Position numbers and translations under genes: made by a program | Source: a bacterium | GTDB lineage: Bacteria; Pseudomonadota; Alphaproteobacteria; Rhizobiales; Aestuariivirgaceae | Assembly: GCA_022842165.1 (NCBI GenBank) | Contig: JALHQC010000007.1 | Coordinates: 1-64,000 of the forward strand | Length of the DNA stretch: 64,000 nucleotides | Direction of reading: 5' to 3' | Shown here: piece by piece, positions 55,482 to 64,000 of the stretch | How the letters are laid out: each line of letters opens with the position of its first letter | How positions within the stretch are numbered: the first letter of the stretch is position 1 | Notes under the pieces: generated by a model | Told to the model about the DNA's origin: nothing | Database searches by the model: none | What the model saw: only the letters and a program-made list of their open reading frames with translations

Positions 55482-55712
55482 TCACCCCAATAACGGGGTC
55501 CTTATTCCATGCCGAAACACATTGAAGGCCTTGAGGGCGCGTTGGACTTCGGCAAAATCGGCTCGTTCATTTTTTCGCTCCTGGATGCTGGATAGAACGT
55601 CCGTAATATGGGCCATCCGAACGTAGCGCTTCTTCTGGATCCCGTTTTCGCGCCAGTAATGTGCAGCGTAGGGCCCTTTCGGGCAATATCCATCGCGGCT
55701 TCGTCTAACGGA
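55482..55712 (-). pseudogene. Fragment of an uncharacterised mobile-element-associated ORF
   Basis: A short minus-strand frame reads RDGYCPKGPYAAHYWRENG, then a basic stretch QKKRYVRMAHI and a helical tail QERKNERADFAEVQRALKAFNVF, ending at a TGA at 55482-55484. The Cys-Gly-Pro-Tyr-x4-Trp-Arg-Glu pattern recalls small zinc-ribbon-like proteins in mobile DNA. A TGA closes the frame upstream, so it is truncated or frameshifted. The family is not named with confidence. Confidence 0.4.
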
Positions 55713-55997
55713 TCACCAAGGTCTGCCCTGACTTCCAGCAAGACCGCCGCCATCATTCTCATATGGTCGGCAACGCCTGACCGCGGGCGTTTTCGCATAA
55801 TATTTCCTGGAACTAACAAAGGTGGCGAACGTCCCTTATCAATCTCAATCAGGGAACTTGCCAAGCCCACAAGCGGCGCCGCTAAATCGGGATTTTCCCA
55901 TCGCCGCAGTATGACTGCCTGAGCTGGCTTGACTGTGACTTGACCGGAATACTCTGAACCAGGCGATTTGAGAGAAGTTAGCCTGGAAGGGAGACAG

Positions 55998-56081
55998 ATG
56001 ACGCCCATGAAGAGATTTAGAACCGAGCAGATCGTTCCCAAGCTGCGAAAGATCGAGGTCAAGAGATCCACGATGCCGTGA
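55998..56081 (+). pseudogene. Remnant of an IS3-family OrfA
   Basis: A 27-codon frame MTPMKRFRTEQIVPKLRKIE continues for seven more residues and stops. The KRFRTEQIVPKLRKIEV stretch matches the N-terminus of IS3-family OrfA transposases. The rest of the element is gone. It marks repeated insertions at the right side of the mobile segment. Confidence 0.65.
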
Positions 56082-56098
56082 AGGTTACGACCGCAAGC

Positions 56099-57379
56099 CT
56101 ATCCGAAATAGGTAGGGAATGCATGGCGTACGTAGCCCTGCGAATCCAGGCCATACATCACGCGATGACGATCGATTGATGTACAGGCATGGGTCACGCC
56201 GAACTCGACGACGTCGCCGACTACGATGTCACAGGACTCTGGGACTGCAAGGAAGCAATGCTGGTCATTCAGCTTTGTCACGCCCGGCAGCGGAGCCACC
56301 TGCGAGAGAGGTACTCCATCACGATGGAGCTGGATTACCGCAGGAAAGCCTTGGTCAAAGGACACGTCGCGCATGCCGAGGCCGCAGATGGCAAGGCCAG
56401 GCTCGGGACGTGACAGGACGTCTGCCCACAATCGCAGGGCCGGATTGAACGGCATGTCGCCCCGCACGCGACTGCCAAGAAATCGATGACATATGCCATG
56501 ATCGTAGAAGAAGATCGCCCCGCTCCTTAGCACGAGCCGGGCATTGCCGTCATGACGGACGAGAGGTGCGAGTGAAGAGACGATCAGCTCAAAGAACAGT
56601 GATCCTCCGGCGGTCAAGATGAGATCCGACCGATCCCCCACCTGTCGACGTACATAGGCGAAGGCCCCCACGATCCGTGTGATTAGCTCCTCCATCGCAC
56701 GCTCGGTTTCAGCAGGGTCGGCCTGAATGGCATTGCCCTCATAAGACCCAACGCCTGCAAGCTGAAGACGCCCGCCCGATGACAGGATCGCATCGGCCAC
56801 GGACTCCGCCTCAGCGGAGGTCCGCGTTCCTGACCGCCCTGAACCCACGTCAACCAAAACGGCCAGAGGTGGCAGGCGTCTTGCCTCCCAAGTCTCCACC
56901 AGGGCCCTAACACCAGCGATCGAGTCTGCAAATACGTAGATACTGGTGTCGGGAAATGCCGAGACAAACTCCGCCAGCCGTCGCGCGCCGTTGTCGCCGC
57001 AGGTCTCGCTGGCGAGGATCAGTCGACCGAGACCCGCCCGCGCCATCACGCAGGCCTGTCGGATATCGGCAACGGTTGTCGCCCACGCCCCCGCATCGAT
57101 GAGGTTGCGGGCAAGATCCGGGGAGAGCGGTGTTTTCGCATGGGGAGCAATGTCAATGCCGTTGGCGCGGACATAGTCCATTACAATATCACGATTGGTG
57201 ATGAACGCAGGTTCGTCGAGCGTCAAAACAGGAAGCGCCATTTGGCCTTTCGCCGGATGCCAGGCCTTGCGGTGGATCTCACCACTGTCGAGCCCCGCTG
57301 TCCCGGGCGGCACGCCGCGGATCCGGTCATCGAGAATGAGGCGCTCGATGGGGTATGGAAGCATGTCGGAGCGAATCAC
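56099..57379 (-). CDS. DSD1-like PLP enzyme (D-serine/3-hydroxyamino-acid dehydratase-like)
   Basis: A 426-residue fold-type III PLP enzyme. The PLP Lys82 is in DIAPHAKTPLSP. The C-terminal Zn-site motif HxC is His397 and Cys399 in GVTHACTSID, as in eukaryotic-type D-serine dehydratase and D-threonine aldolase relatives. LNDQHCFLAV and AGGSLFFE are further blocks. It probably acts on a D-amino acid, perhaps hydroxylated. Start is GTG at 57377-57379, overlapping the upstream stop as GTGA; ATG 57364 is the alternative. It is the last gene of the operon. Confidence 0.82.
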   Translation of the reverse strand: MIRSDMLPYPIERLILDDRIRGVPPGTAGLDSGEIHRKAWHPAKGQMALPVLTLDEPAFITNRDIVMDYVRANGIDIAPHAKTPLSPDLARNLIDAGAWATTVADIRQACVMARAGLGRLILASETCGDNGARRLAEFVSAFPDTSIYVFADSIAGVRALVETWEARRLPPLAVLVDVGSGRSGTRTSAEAESVADAILSSGGRLQLAGVGSYEGNAIQADPAETERAMEELITRIVGAFAYVRRQVGDRSDLILTAGGSLFFELIVSSLAPLVRHDGNARLVLRSGAIFFYDHGICHRFLGSRVRGDMPFNPALRLWADVLSRPEPGLAICGLGMRDVSFDQGFPAVIQLHRDGVPLSQVAPLPGVTKLNDQHCFLAVPESCDIVVGDVVEFGVTHACTSIDRHRVMYGLDSQGYVRHAFPTYFG

Positions 57380-58503
57380 AGTCTCCTGTATTCCTCGGCA
57401 GCGCGCGCCACCGCGTCCGGATTCAACTCGAAACCAAGCCCCGGCAGGTCGGACACCGGCAAGGCGCCGTTTTTCGGAGTGAGATTGGGCCGCAAGACGC
57501 TATCCTCTTTCAGGAGCTGCCACATAATCTGGTTTCCGTCATCCATATTGCCGATAGTTGCCGCCACCTGATTGGTAGCCGACGTCGTGATGCCCGTTTC
57601 GAAGATGCCATGAATGCAAATATTGACGCCGGCCGCCTCGGCAACGGCTGCAGCCTTGCGGAAGCGCAGTACACCGCAGGTCTCGTGCATACCAAGCACG
57701 ATGACATCTGCCGAGCGGCAACGCACGATGTCATAGACATCCTCCGGCGAATAGACGGTTTGATCGGCGGCAATCGGAATGTCTGTGACGGCGCGGAGCC
57801 GTGCCAGGCCTTCAGGCCCAGTCGCGGCAGACACCGGTTGCTCGATGAATTCCGGATCGAAAGGCTTCAGGGCTTCGAACATGCGTCGGGCATTGAGCAT
57901 GTCCCACGCTTCGTTGGCGTCGAGCCTCAGCCTGACCTTCGCACCAACAGCCTTGCGGATCTCGCCAGCAATGGCAATGTCAATATCGTTGCCGCGACCG
58001 ACCTTGACATAAAGCACTTTGAACCCCTGGCGAACCAGATCCGCTGCGTGCGCGGCAAGTTCCCCGGGCGTATCGCCTTGCACGAATCCGAAATACTCAA
58101 CCGACTCTCGGAGCTTTCCGCCCAGCAGCTGATGAAGGGGCAACTTCACCTGCTTCCCGATCGCATCCCAGGAGGCGAGCTCAATGCCCGTCATTGCCTG
58201 AGAGAAGTAGCGTGGCGCACGGCCGATGCCCTTGGCGTTGAATCCATACTGGTAATAGGCCCAGATCAGCCTGTTGACGTCGAAGACCGACTGACCGATG
58301 AAGCGCGGCCGCGCATCTTCCAGGATGGCAAGGATCGGAGCATGGGTGGGGCTTGCTGAACACTCTCCGATGCCAATGACCCCCGCATCAGTTTCGATCT
58401 CGATCAGCACCACGGGTGCTCCATAGGTCACGCCCTGGGACCAGTGGTAAGGTTGCTTGAAAGGGCAGTGGAGCGGCGTGAGGCGAATATCCCTGATCTT
58501 CAT
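57376..58503 (-). CDS. Enolase-superfamily enzyme 1 (MR/MLE type)
   Basis: A 375-residue mandelate racemase/muconate lactonising enzyme relative. The capping domain covers about 1-130. Barrel residues visible are Lys in LYVKVG, Asp in LRLDANEAW, Glu in FIEQPV and Asp in IAADQTVY. There is a His in ICIHGIFETG, while the Lys expected after the metal ligands in the MLE subgroup is absent (VLGMHETCG). It could be a dehydratase or epimerase. It lies 9 bp downstream of a second superfamily member and is coupled to the PLP enzyme gene. Confidence 0.85.
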   Translation of the reverse strand: MKIRDIRLTPLHCPFKQPYHWSQGVTYGAPVVLIEIETDAGVIGIGECSASPTHAPILAILEDARPRFIGQSVFDVNRLIWAYYQYGFNAKGIGRAPRYFSQAMTGIELASWDAIGKQVKLPLHQLLGGKLRESVEYFGFVQGDTPGELAAHAADLVRQGFKVLYVKVGRGNDIDIAIAGEIRKAVGAKVRLRLDANEAWDMLNARRMFEALKPFDPEFIEQPVSAATGPEGLARLRAVTDIPIAADQTVYSPEDVYDIVRCRSADVIVLGMHETCGVLRFRKAAAVAEAAGVNICIHGIFETGITTSATNQVAATIGNMDDGNQIMWQLLKEDSVLRPNLTPKNGALPVSDLPGLGFELNPDAVARAAEEYRRL

Positions 58504-58512
58504 GCAGTCCTC

Positions 58513-59673
58513 CTAGGTGGTAGCGACGGCAAGTTTGCCGGCATAGGTCGGGAATTCACCAAACTGGCGATAAGCCTCATGATATCGCATGAGTTTGTCT
58601 TCATCGACCTCGACGCCCAGCCCTGGTTTTTCTATGCGCCCCCACCGCGGCCCATCCGCGATGGGAATGCGCTCAGTGAGGATGTCGTCCTCCATCATCT
58701 GCGCAGTCTGCTGGCTGCCGAGGGCGGCATTGGGGCATGCCAGCATTACATGATGACCTGCCGCAGCGGTCAGGCCGAGCTCACCATGGGTGTGCTTCAG
58801 AACCTGCCAGCCTTCGAGATGGCTGGTATAGTTGAGGGCATGCCAGCGGCTAAGCGATCCGACCCAGTACTGGCTGTAGCACAGATAGTCCCCACAACGG
58901 CTCTTGATCACGCGGTAGGCGTCGGCTTCCCGCCACAGACCTTCATTGACGCAGAACGGCACACTGACGCGGCTCCTCAGACCAATCATGTTTTCGACCG
59001 GGTCGATTGGCACCGGCGCCTCGACGAAGTCGAGGTCAAAGCGCGCCTGCCATCGCGTCAGGAGCTTGACGGCCTGCGGAGTGGTCCATGCCTGGTTGAC
59101 GTCGATCCGGATCAAAGCGTCGGGACCCGCGGACTCCCGCAGCGCCTCAAGCATCTCTTCTTCCCGCCGCGCGTCGACACCCGCCTTGATGTAATAGGCG
59201 CGATAGCCCTTGCTCGCCCCTTCACGACCTTGACGCGCGATCTCCTCAGGCGTGCCCCACTCCATGTAGTAGTAGTAGTCTACCTCCTCTCGCATGGCCC
59301 CACCAAGCATGCGATAGATGGGCTGTCCTGCGGCCTTGCCGCAAAGATCCCAGAGCGCGGTGTCAATCCCGGCAAAGGCAAAATTGCCCGTCATGGGTTG
59401 AAATGCCCACACGGCATAGATGGCAAGGTCACGGTGAATCGCCTCTTTGTCCCATGGATCACGACCAATCACGAGAGGCGCCATGTTGCGCACGGCACTC
59501 TCGATGCCTGCAGTATCGGCCGCACGCGTGCACTCACCCCAACCAACGAGCCCATTGTCTGCTGTGACCTTAACAATGACGTCTGTGATCCCCCCACGGT
59601 TGATCAGCGAGCTTGATTCCACGCGCTTGTAGGGAACACGAACGGGAATGGCCTCGAGTTTGATCACTTTCAC
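58513..59673 (-). CDS. Enolase-superfamily enzyme 2 (MR/MLE type)
   Basis: A 386-residue mandelate-racemase-like enzyme. Barrel residues are Lys in YYIKAG, Asp in IRIDVNQAW, Glu in FVEAPV and Glu in FCVNEGLW. The general-base His appears in LKHTHGELG. This is closer to the mandelate racemase subgroup than enzyme 1 and suggests dehydration of a hydroxy acid. Start ATG at 59671-59673. It lies 15 bp after the permease gene, in the same leftward operon. Confidence 0.85.
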   Translation of the reverse strand: MKVIKLEAIPVRVPYKRVESSSLINRGGITDVIVKVTADNGLVGWGECTRAADTAGIESAVRNMAPLVIGRDPWDKEAIHRDLAIYAVWAFQPMTGNFAFAGIDTALWDLCGKAAGQPIYRMLGGAMREEVDYYYYMEWGTPEEIARQGREGASKGYRAYYIKAGVDARREEEMLEALRESAGPDALIRIDVNQAWTTPQAVKLLTRWQARFDLDFVEAPVPIDPVENMIGLRSRVSVPFCVNEGLWREADAYRVIKSRCGDYLCYSQYWVGSLSRWHALNYTSHLEGWQVLKHTHGELGLTAAAGHHVMLACPNAALGSQQTAQMMEDDILTERIPIADGPRWGRIEKPGLGVEVDEDKLMRYHEAYRQFGEFPTYAGKLAVATT

Positions 59674-59688
59674 GGTCGTACCCTTTCT

Positions 59689-60372
59689 CTAGCCTGACAC
59701 CCTTAACCGTCGCTCCATGTAACGGACGGCGAGCGACAATGGATAACTCATGGCGAAGTAGATGACGGCCACAAGCACGAACACAGCCATGGGCTGATAG
59801 TCGGAAGAGGCAATACTCTTTGCCCCATTCATGATCTCGTTGACGCCAATGAGCGTGCAGAGTGACGTATCTTTCAGGAGGCCTATCGCGTAGTTTCCGG
59901 TAGGCGGAAGAACGATCCGAGCGGCCTGGGGCAAGATTATGTAGGTCATTGCCTTAGCTGGCGTCATTCCAAGGGAAATTGCTGCCTCGCGCTGGCCCTT
60001 GTGTAGGGCTTCAATACCCGATCGAAATACTTCTGCGAGAATTGCCCCTCCATGGAGACCCAGCCCCAAGACTGCCGCCGTGAAGTCACTGAACCACTGC
60101 CAGTTTATGCCAGGGAACAGCTGTGGGGGCACAAAGTAGACGATGTAGAGAACTACGACGATCGGAAGGCCACGAGCGATCTCGATGTACCCGATCGCAA
60201 ATCCTCTGAGAAACCTGTTTCGGGACGTCCGACAGAGGGCAAAGAACACACCAAAGAGAACGGCCAAGACGAACGAGAAAAAGCCGATCTTCAAGGTCGT
60301 CAGCGAGTAGTAGAGAAGCTCAGGAAGCCATCGATGGATGTTCTCAGCATAGATCTCTGGGAGCTGCAGCAT
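59689..60372 (-). CDS. Polar amino-acid ABC transporter permease 2
   Basis: A 227-residue HisM/GlnP-type permease with about five membrane segments. The EAA loop is EALHKGQREAAISLGMTPAKAM, and GFFSFVLAVLFGVFFALCRTSRN is the N-terminal signature. It is 9 bp downstream of permease 1, so the two form a heterodimer. It belongs to the polar amino-acid (PAAT) family. The substrate may be an unusual amino acid given the enzymes downstream. Confidence 0.9.
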   Translation of the reverse strand: MLQLPEIYAENIHRWLPELLYYSLTTLKIGFFSFVLAVLFGVFFALCRTSRNRFLRGFAIGYIEIARGLPIVVVLYIVYFVPPQLFPGINWQWFSDFTAAVLGLGLHGGAILAEVFRSGIEALHKGQREAAISLGMTPAKAMTYIILPQAARIVLPPTGNYAIGLLKDTSLCTLIGVNEIMNGAKSIASSDYQPMAVFVLVAVIYFAMSYPLSLAVRYMERRLRVSG

Positions 60373-60381
60373 CTAGGCCCC

Positions 60382-61047
60382 CTAATGCCACGCTTGGCGC
60401 TGGCGCTCGAGACGCGCCGCAACCCGAGCCATTGGAATCGTGACGCACAGATACATGGCCCCTGCCATCAGATAGATTGGTGCACTCATCAGCGTTTCAG
60501 TGACCAGTTGGCGGGCAAGAGCCATGACCTCCAGAACTCCAACGGTGAACACAATGGAAGTGTCCTTGAGCAGGACGATGGCGAAGTTCGTCATGGGGGG
60601 CAGCATGGTTCGTAGTGCCTGTGGCAACACGATGTACTGCATCGCTCGTCGTGGGGTCATGCCGAGCGTCAGGGCCGCTTCCATCTGGCCACGGTGGATC
60701 GACTCTATTCCTGCGCGATAGATCTCAGATAGATAGGCGGCGCCGTTCAGTCCAAGCCCGAGGATTGCCGCCTGAAACGGCGACGGCTGATAGCCCACGT
60801 CCGGAAACCCGAAGTAGATGACGAACAGCTGAACCAGTGCGGGCGTGCCACGAAAGAACTCCACATAGGCAGTCGCCGGCCAGCGCAGCAGCTTCCACCG
60901 CGACATCCTCATGAGAGCTACAATCAGGCCAAACACCAGGGCAAAGGCAAGTGATCCAATTGCGACCGTCAGCGTCGCCGGCCAACCACTGAGCAGTGTG
61001 GTGAAGAAGTACCACCCCTTGTCCTCGATGATCTGGAAGAAGTTCAT
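60382..61047 (-). CDS. Polar amino-acid ABC transporter permease 1
   Basis: A 221-residue permease of the same family. The EAA loop is ESIHRGQMEAALTLGMTPRRAM, followed by YIVLPQALRTMLPPMTNFAIVLLKDTS. VEFFRGTPALVQLFVIYFGF is the typical membrane block. It lies 12 bp after the ATPase gene. It differs from permease 2 mainly in its N-terminal third. Confidence 0.9.
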   Translation of the reverse strand: MNFFQIIEDKGWYFFTTLLSGWPATLTVAIGSLAFALVFGLIVALMRMSRWKLLRWPATAYVEFFRGTPALVQLFVIYFGFPDVGYQPSPFQAAILGLGLNGAAYLSEIYRAGIESIHRGQMEAALTLGMTPRRAMQYIVLPQALRTMLPPMTNFAIVLLKDTSIVFTVGVLEVMALARQLVTETLMSAPIYLMAGAMYLCVTIPMARVAARLERQRQAWH

Positions 61048-61059
61048 CGAACCTGCTTC

Positions 61060-61857
61060 CTACCTTGCCTGAATATGCTTGAGGAATTCGCGAGTGCGGG
61101 GTTCCCGCGGCTTGAACAGCACCTCCTTGGGTGGTCCCTGTTCAACAATCCGGCCCTGGTCCATGAAGATCACCCGATCTGATACCTCACTCGCAAATTG
61201 AATCTCGTGGGTTACGATGACCATGGTGCTTCCTTCATCCGCAAGCTGCCGCATCACACGCAGCACTTCCCCAATTAGCTCGGGATCAAGCGCTGAGGTG
61301 GCCTCGTCAAACAACATGAGCTTTGGTTGCATTGCGAGGACACGAGCAATTGCCACGCGCTGCTGCTGACCGCCTGACAGTCGCTCGGGATACTCATCAA
61401 CCTTATGACTGAGACCGACCTTTTGAAGCATTTCCCGGCCGCGCTTTTCAGCCACTTCACGAGAAAGGCCAAGAACACGTTGGGGCGCGATGGTGACGTT
61501 CCCGAGTGCCGTTAGATGGGGAAAGAGGTTGAACCGTTGAAAGACAAATCCGATCTCTTGGCGCTCTCGCGCGAGCTCGCGGTCGCTGAGATGAACATAG
61601 TTCTCGCCACTCTTCTTTTCACCGATCAGCGTTCCATCGATGTATATGTGACCGCCACTGGGCTTCTCAAGATAGTTGATGCAACGCAATAGCGTGGTCT
61701 TTCCAGACCCACTGGGTCCGATGATGGAGACCTTCTCGCCGCGCCGCACCTCAAGATCAACGCCCCGAAGTACCTCTAGCTCACCAAATCTTTTGTGTAG
61801 ATTTTCGATCTTCAGGAGCGGCTGTCGACCGTTCGCCTCACTGCCCACCGTGCTCAT
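61060..61857 (-). CDS. Polar amino-acid ABC transporter ATP-binding protein (GlnQ-like)
   Basis: A 265-residue ABC ATPase. Walker A is GPSGSGKTT, the signature is [15 protein letters not shown], Walker B is [12 protein letters not shown] and the switch His is in VIVTHE. The start [13 protein letters not shown] at 61857 is chosen; an in-frame ATG at 61893 adds an unconserved leader. It energises the transporter made by the two permeases. Confidence 0.93.
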   Translation of the reverse strand: MSTVGSEANGRQPLLKIENLHKRFGELEVLRGVDLEVRRGEKVSIIGPSGSGKTTLLRCINYLEKPSGGHIYIDGTLIGEKKSGENYVHLSDRELARERQEIGFVFQRFNLFPHLTALGNVTIAPQRVLGLSREVAEKRGREMLQKVGLSHKVDEYPERLSGGQQQRVAIARVLAMQPKLMLFDEATSALDPELIGEVLRVMRQLADEGSTMVIVTHEIQFASEVSDRVIFMDQGRIVEQGPPKEVLFKPREPRTREFLKHIQAR

Positions 61858-61966
61858 TCTTGCTCCGCTCGACCCAACCGTTTTGAGGCACAACCGGATC
61901 CAGCCGGCTTTGCGAACGCCGAGTTCGCGGGCGGGATGATGTCCCGCCCGCGCGACAGTATGTCAG

Positions 61967-62878
61967 CTAGAAGCAATGATCGGCGTTGGGAGCCTGGTAG
62001 CCCTCTTCACGATCGACGCCTATGCGCGGATTCTTCTCCGGCGGGATGAACCACGCCTTATCGCCGAGACCATACTTGGCCATCGCCTTTACGTTTATGC
62101 AGTCCTTCCAAGCTTGTTTGATCGCTCCATTGATCGCTTCCGCGAGCTCGGGCTCATCTTTGTTGATACCAAAGATGACGTTGTACTTGGTTGACATGAC
62201 CGGATACTTGTCGGGCTCGGGCGTCACTGGCAACTGCTTCAACTTCCACTCCGGATGCTGAAAGATTGCATACTGGACAAGCGGCGGATCAAGAATAGCC
62301 ATGTCGATGCGGCCGGCAACCAGGTCCTGCATGACGCCGTCGGACGTGTCATAGAGCTTCACCTCGCCGATGCCCTCCACGCCTTTCAGTTCAGGTACAA
62401 GCGTGAATCCAGTGACGGTGCCGACCTTTCGACCCTTCATATCTGCAAAGGTCGTAAAGTTGTTCTCGTCCTTCTGAGCGAGAAGGGTACCAAAGTAGTA
62501 GATGGGTTCGCTCAGAATCATGATCTTGGTACGAGCTTCGAGCCAACCCATGGCACCGTGCATGACGTCCAGCTTACCCTGCTTCGTCGCTTCAATGAGT
62601 GCGGACCAATCCATCTGCACAACATTTGGCTCCAGTCCAATCTGCTTGGTGACAAAGACCATGACTTCGCCATCGGTGCCGCTGAGCTGACCATCTTTGT
62701 ATTGGGTCATCGGCATGTCGCCATTGATGCCGATGGTAAGCTTGCCGGGTTCGAGGGTCTTCATTTCGGCTTGAGCGATGCCTCCAGCCGTTACCAGCAA
62801 TGTCGCGGCCGATCCTAGTGTTGCAGCCCATTTTGCAACTGTCTGGGCGAACGTTTTCCGGATGAATGTGGGTTTCAT
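61967..62878 (-). CDS. Polar amino-acid ABC transporter substrate-binding protein
   Basis: A 303-residue type II receptor (SBP_bac_3). The signal peptide covers about residues 1-38 (WAATLGSAATLLVTAGGIAQAE). KLTIGINGDMPMTQYKDGQLSGTDGEVM is the usual first ligand strand region. MGWLEARTKIMILSEPIYYFG follows. The protein ends near a Cys (NADHCF). The ATG at 62876-62878 is chosen. It is the first transporter gene after the regulator and is separated from it by 184 bp, which may hold its own promoter. Confidence 0.9.
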   Translation of the reverse strand: MKPTFIRKTFAQTVAKWAATLGSAATLLVTAGGIAQAEMKTLEPGKLTIGINGDMPMTQYKDGQLSGTDGEVMVFVTKQIGLEPNVVQMDWSALIEATKQGKLDVMHGAMGWLEARTKIMILSEPIYYFGTLLAQKDENNFTTFADMKGRKVGTVTGFTLVPELKGVEGIGEVKLYDTSDGVMQDLVAGRIDMAILDPPLVQYAIFQHPEWKLKQLPVTPEPDKYPVMSTKYNVIFGINKDEPELAEAINGAIKQAWKDCINVKAMAKYGLGDKAWFIPPEKNPRIGVDREEGYQAPNADHCF

Positions 62879-62978
62879 GGATGTGTTCTTCCTCCTGACT
62901 GCGTTTGACGTCCCTCTGCTCGTCTCTGGCCGAGTGTGCACTCTGCGTTGCGCTTGCCTAGGTCAGGGTTTTGAGCCT

Positions 62979-62991
62979 ATCATCCTATGAT
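62979..62991. promoter_or_regulatory. Weak candidate FadR-type operator
   Basis: ATCAT-CCT-ATGAT is a short interrupted palindrome in the 184-bp gap between the FadR-type gene and the binding-protein gene. It is the most symmetric site there, but short and unsupported by a second copy. Confidence 0.25.
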
Positions 62992-63062
62992 TGAAAGATT
63001 CAAGAGGTGATTGGACTGGGGAGGCGGGTCGTCGACCAAATTCTTCTGAATGCGTCAGTCGG

Positions 63063-63821
63063 CTAGGGCAACAGCCCGCGATCGGGTGGATGAACCCACT
63101 CATGAAGATCGGTGTAAGGCATGTTCACCAGTTGCTGAGAGTAGAGTTCAGCCTTCTTCGGATTTCGATTGGCGATGGCCTGGGCCACTTTTCGATGCAG
63201 CGGCAGACCCTTCTCAAAGGCACCAGTCGGTTCGGTCGTGAGTACGACCTGGTTGCGCATGAGTGGCGTGATCAGCGAGCCTAAGTGTTTGAGCACCGCG
63301 TTGTGGGAGGCCTCGTAAATGCTGCGATGGAAAACTATGTCCGCCTCAGGAACCCTCGTGGGATGGCCAACGCAACTGCAGAGGCTTTCCAGTGCCGTTT
63401 CAATGCGGGTGATATCATCGTCAGTCGCACGGAGTGCAGCAAGATAGGAGGCCTTGGGCTCTATGATGCGGCGGAACTCAACAAAATCGAACGCGTTATG
63501 GAGGTCTTTGCCATCGAGCGAGAACCACCCAATGACGTCTGGATCAAGCACATTCCACTTGTCTCGGGTCCGAACGCGCGTTCCGGTCTTGGGGCGCACC
63601 TCAAGAAGGCCCTTGCTTGCAAGTACCTTAATGGCTTCCCGCAAGGCATTTCGGCTGATGCCAAGTTCGGCCGACAGCTCCGGCTCAGTTGGCAATCCAC
63701 CATTTCTTGCGAAGTCGCCCCTGACGATGCGGAGGCCAAGTTGCTCGACCGCCAGCTCAGGCAACGATCGCCGCCGGAACTTGCCAATAGCGTTCTTACG
63801 GAGGGTTTTCATCGAGGACAC
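63063..63821 (-). CDS. FadR-type GntR/FCD regulator
   Basis: A 252-residue regulator. The winged HTH is LPTEPELSAELGISRNALREAIKVLASKGLLEVRPKTGTRV. The FCD domain follows (FVEFRRIIEPKASYLAAL, FHRSIYEASHNAVL and LHRKVAQAIANRN). GTG at 63819-63821 gives the longest form; ATG at 63812 is the alternative. It is divergent from the ridA-like gene across 61 bp and upstream of the amino-acid operon, so it probably controls both. Confidence 0.9.
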   Translation of the reverse strand: MSSMKTLRKNAIGKFRRRSLPELAVEQLGLRIVRGDFARNGGLPTEPELSAELGISRNALREAIKVLASKGLLEVRPKTGTRVRTRDKWNVLDPDVIGWFSLDGKDLHNAFDFVEFRRIIEPKASYLAALRATDDDITRIETALESLCSCVGHPTRVPEADIVFHRSIYEASHNAVLKHLGSLITPLMRNQVVLTTEPTGAFEKGLPLHRKVAQAIANRNPKKAELYSQQLVNMPYTDLHEWVHPPDRGLLP

Positions 63822-63882
63822 TTAAGGTAGGGACCAATCTCACATTCGCAGTGCCATACACCCAATTCCAAGGAGGATCAAA

Positions 63883-64000
63883 ATGAAACAAGCCGTGAAG
63901 TCGGGCCTTCCCACTCCAAGCGCCCCCATTGAATGGGCAACCATCTCTGATGGAGTAATGTACACCGCCCAGATTCCAATCAAGGCTGATGGGACAATTG
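63883..64000 (+). CDS. RidA-family enamine/imine deaminase, partial (cut by window end)
   Basis: The first 39 codons of a RidA/YjgF-type protein: SGLPTPSAPIEWATISDGV, then YTAQIPIKADGTI, typical for the N-terminal strand and the Tyr/Gln region. RidA proteins hydrolyse reactive enamine/imine intermediates made by PLP dehydratases. That fits the DSD1-like enzyme in the divergent operon. A strong AGGAGG site is 7 bases upstream of the ATG. The C-terminal two thirds are outside the window. Confidence 0.8.
   Translation, partial: MKQAVKSGLPTPSAPIEWATISDGVMYTAQIPIKADGTI

Noticed and set aside
55502-56071. 189-codon minus-strand frame near the IS3 remnant
   Set aside because: No recognisable motif, and a different frame in its 3' half gives the more protein-like GYCPKGPY sequence; part also overlaps the IS3 remnant antisense.

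Overview
The window looks like chromosomal DNA of a GC-rich alphaproteobacterium, most likely a Rhizobiales (Hyphomicrobiales) member. Pointers are a RegB/RegA redox two-component pair divergent from a SCO1/SenC gene, an FrcBCA-type fructose ABC transporter, rhizobial GlpP/GlpQ-like permeases, an MmcB repair protein, an intracellular PHB depolymerase and an alphaproteobacterial LexA box (GTTC-N7-GTTC). Genes are packed in short operons with ATGA/GTGA/TGATG overlaps, and convergent gaps carry palindromic repeats.

Layout. 1-2.9 kb: housekeeping (trpS, mutM, enoyl-CoA hydratase). 3-8 kb: ROK regulator plus RbsD/FucU mutarotase, divergent from frcBCA. 8-11.3 kb: acetoin-dehydrogenase-type E1a/E1b/E2. 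The E2 gene carries a 69-bp palindromic repeat read in frame between its domains. 11.3-15.6 kb: GntR, aldo/keto reductase and a 3-hydroxyacyl-CoA-dehydrogenase-like gene, divergent from an altronate-dehydratase-type gene. 15.7-23.8 kb: PBP1A, YgjP-type metallopeptidase, PhaZ, SCO1, regB, regA, a PhyH-like dioxygenase, mmcB. 23.8-28.8 kb: TRAP transporter and aspartase. 29-35 kb: PTS-dependent dihydroxyacetone kinase split into DhaL, DhaM, HPr, EI, a small HTH-like protein and DhaK, divergent from glpP/glpQ. 35.1-37.8 kb: a UdgX-type uracil-DNA glycosylase fused to an N-terminal domain, coupled to a radical SAM protein, with a LexA box at the start codon.

37.9-48 kb is a complete sugar catabolic locus: GntR; binding protein; double ATPase; double-length fused permease; SDR; 3-hydroxyacid dehydrogenase; BKACE; two SMP-30 lactonases. 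The enzymes suggest oxidation of a sugar to a lactone, hydrolysis, oxidation at C3 and cleavage with acetyl-CoA, as in the known oxidative 2-deoxyribose route. The substrate is inferred.

48.1-56.1 kb is mobile DNA with lower GC near its left end. It starts at a 45-nt 3' remnant of a tRNA-Arg gene next to a tyrosine integrase. It continues with an HTH protein, an IS5-family element with clear target duplication, two excisionase-like proteins, two tandem tyrosine recombinases, and remnants of IS21 and IS3 elements.

56.1-64 kb is a second catabolic locus, reading leftward: FadR-type regulator, polar amino-acid ABC transporter, two enolase-superfamily enzymes and a DSD1-like PLP enzyme, with a RidA-family gene divergent and cut by the window end. 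It probably handles an amino-acid-like or hydroxyamino-acid substrate. Whether it lies inside the island cannot be decided, because the other attachment site was not seen.
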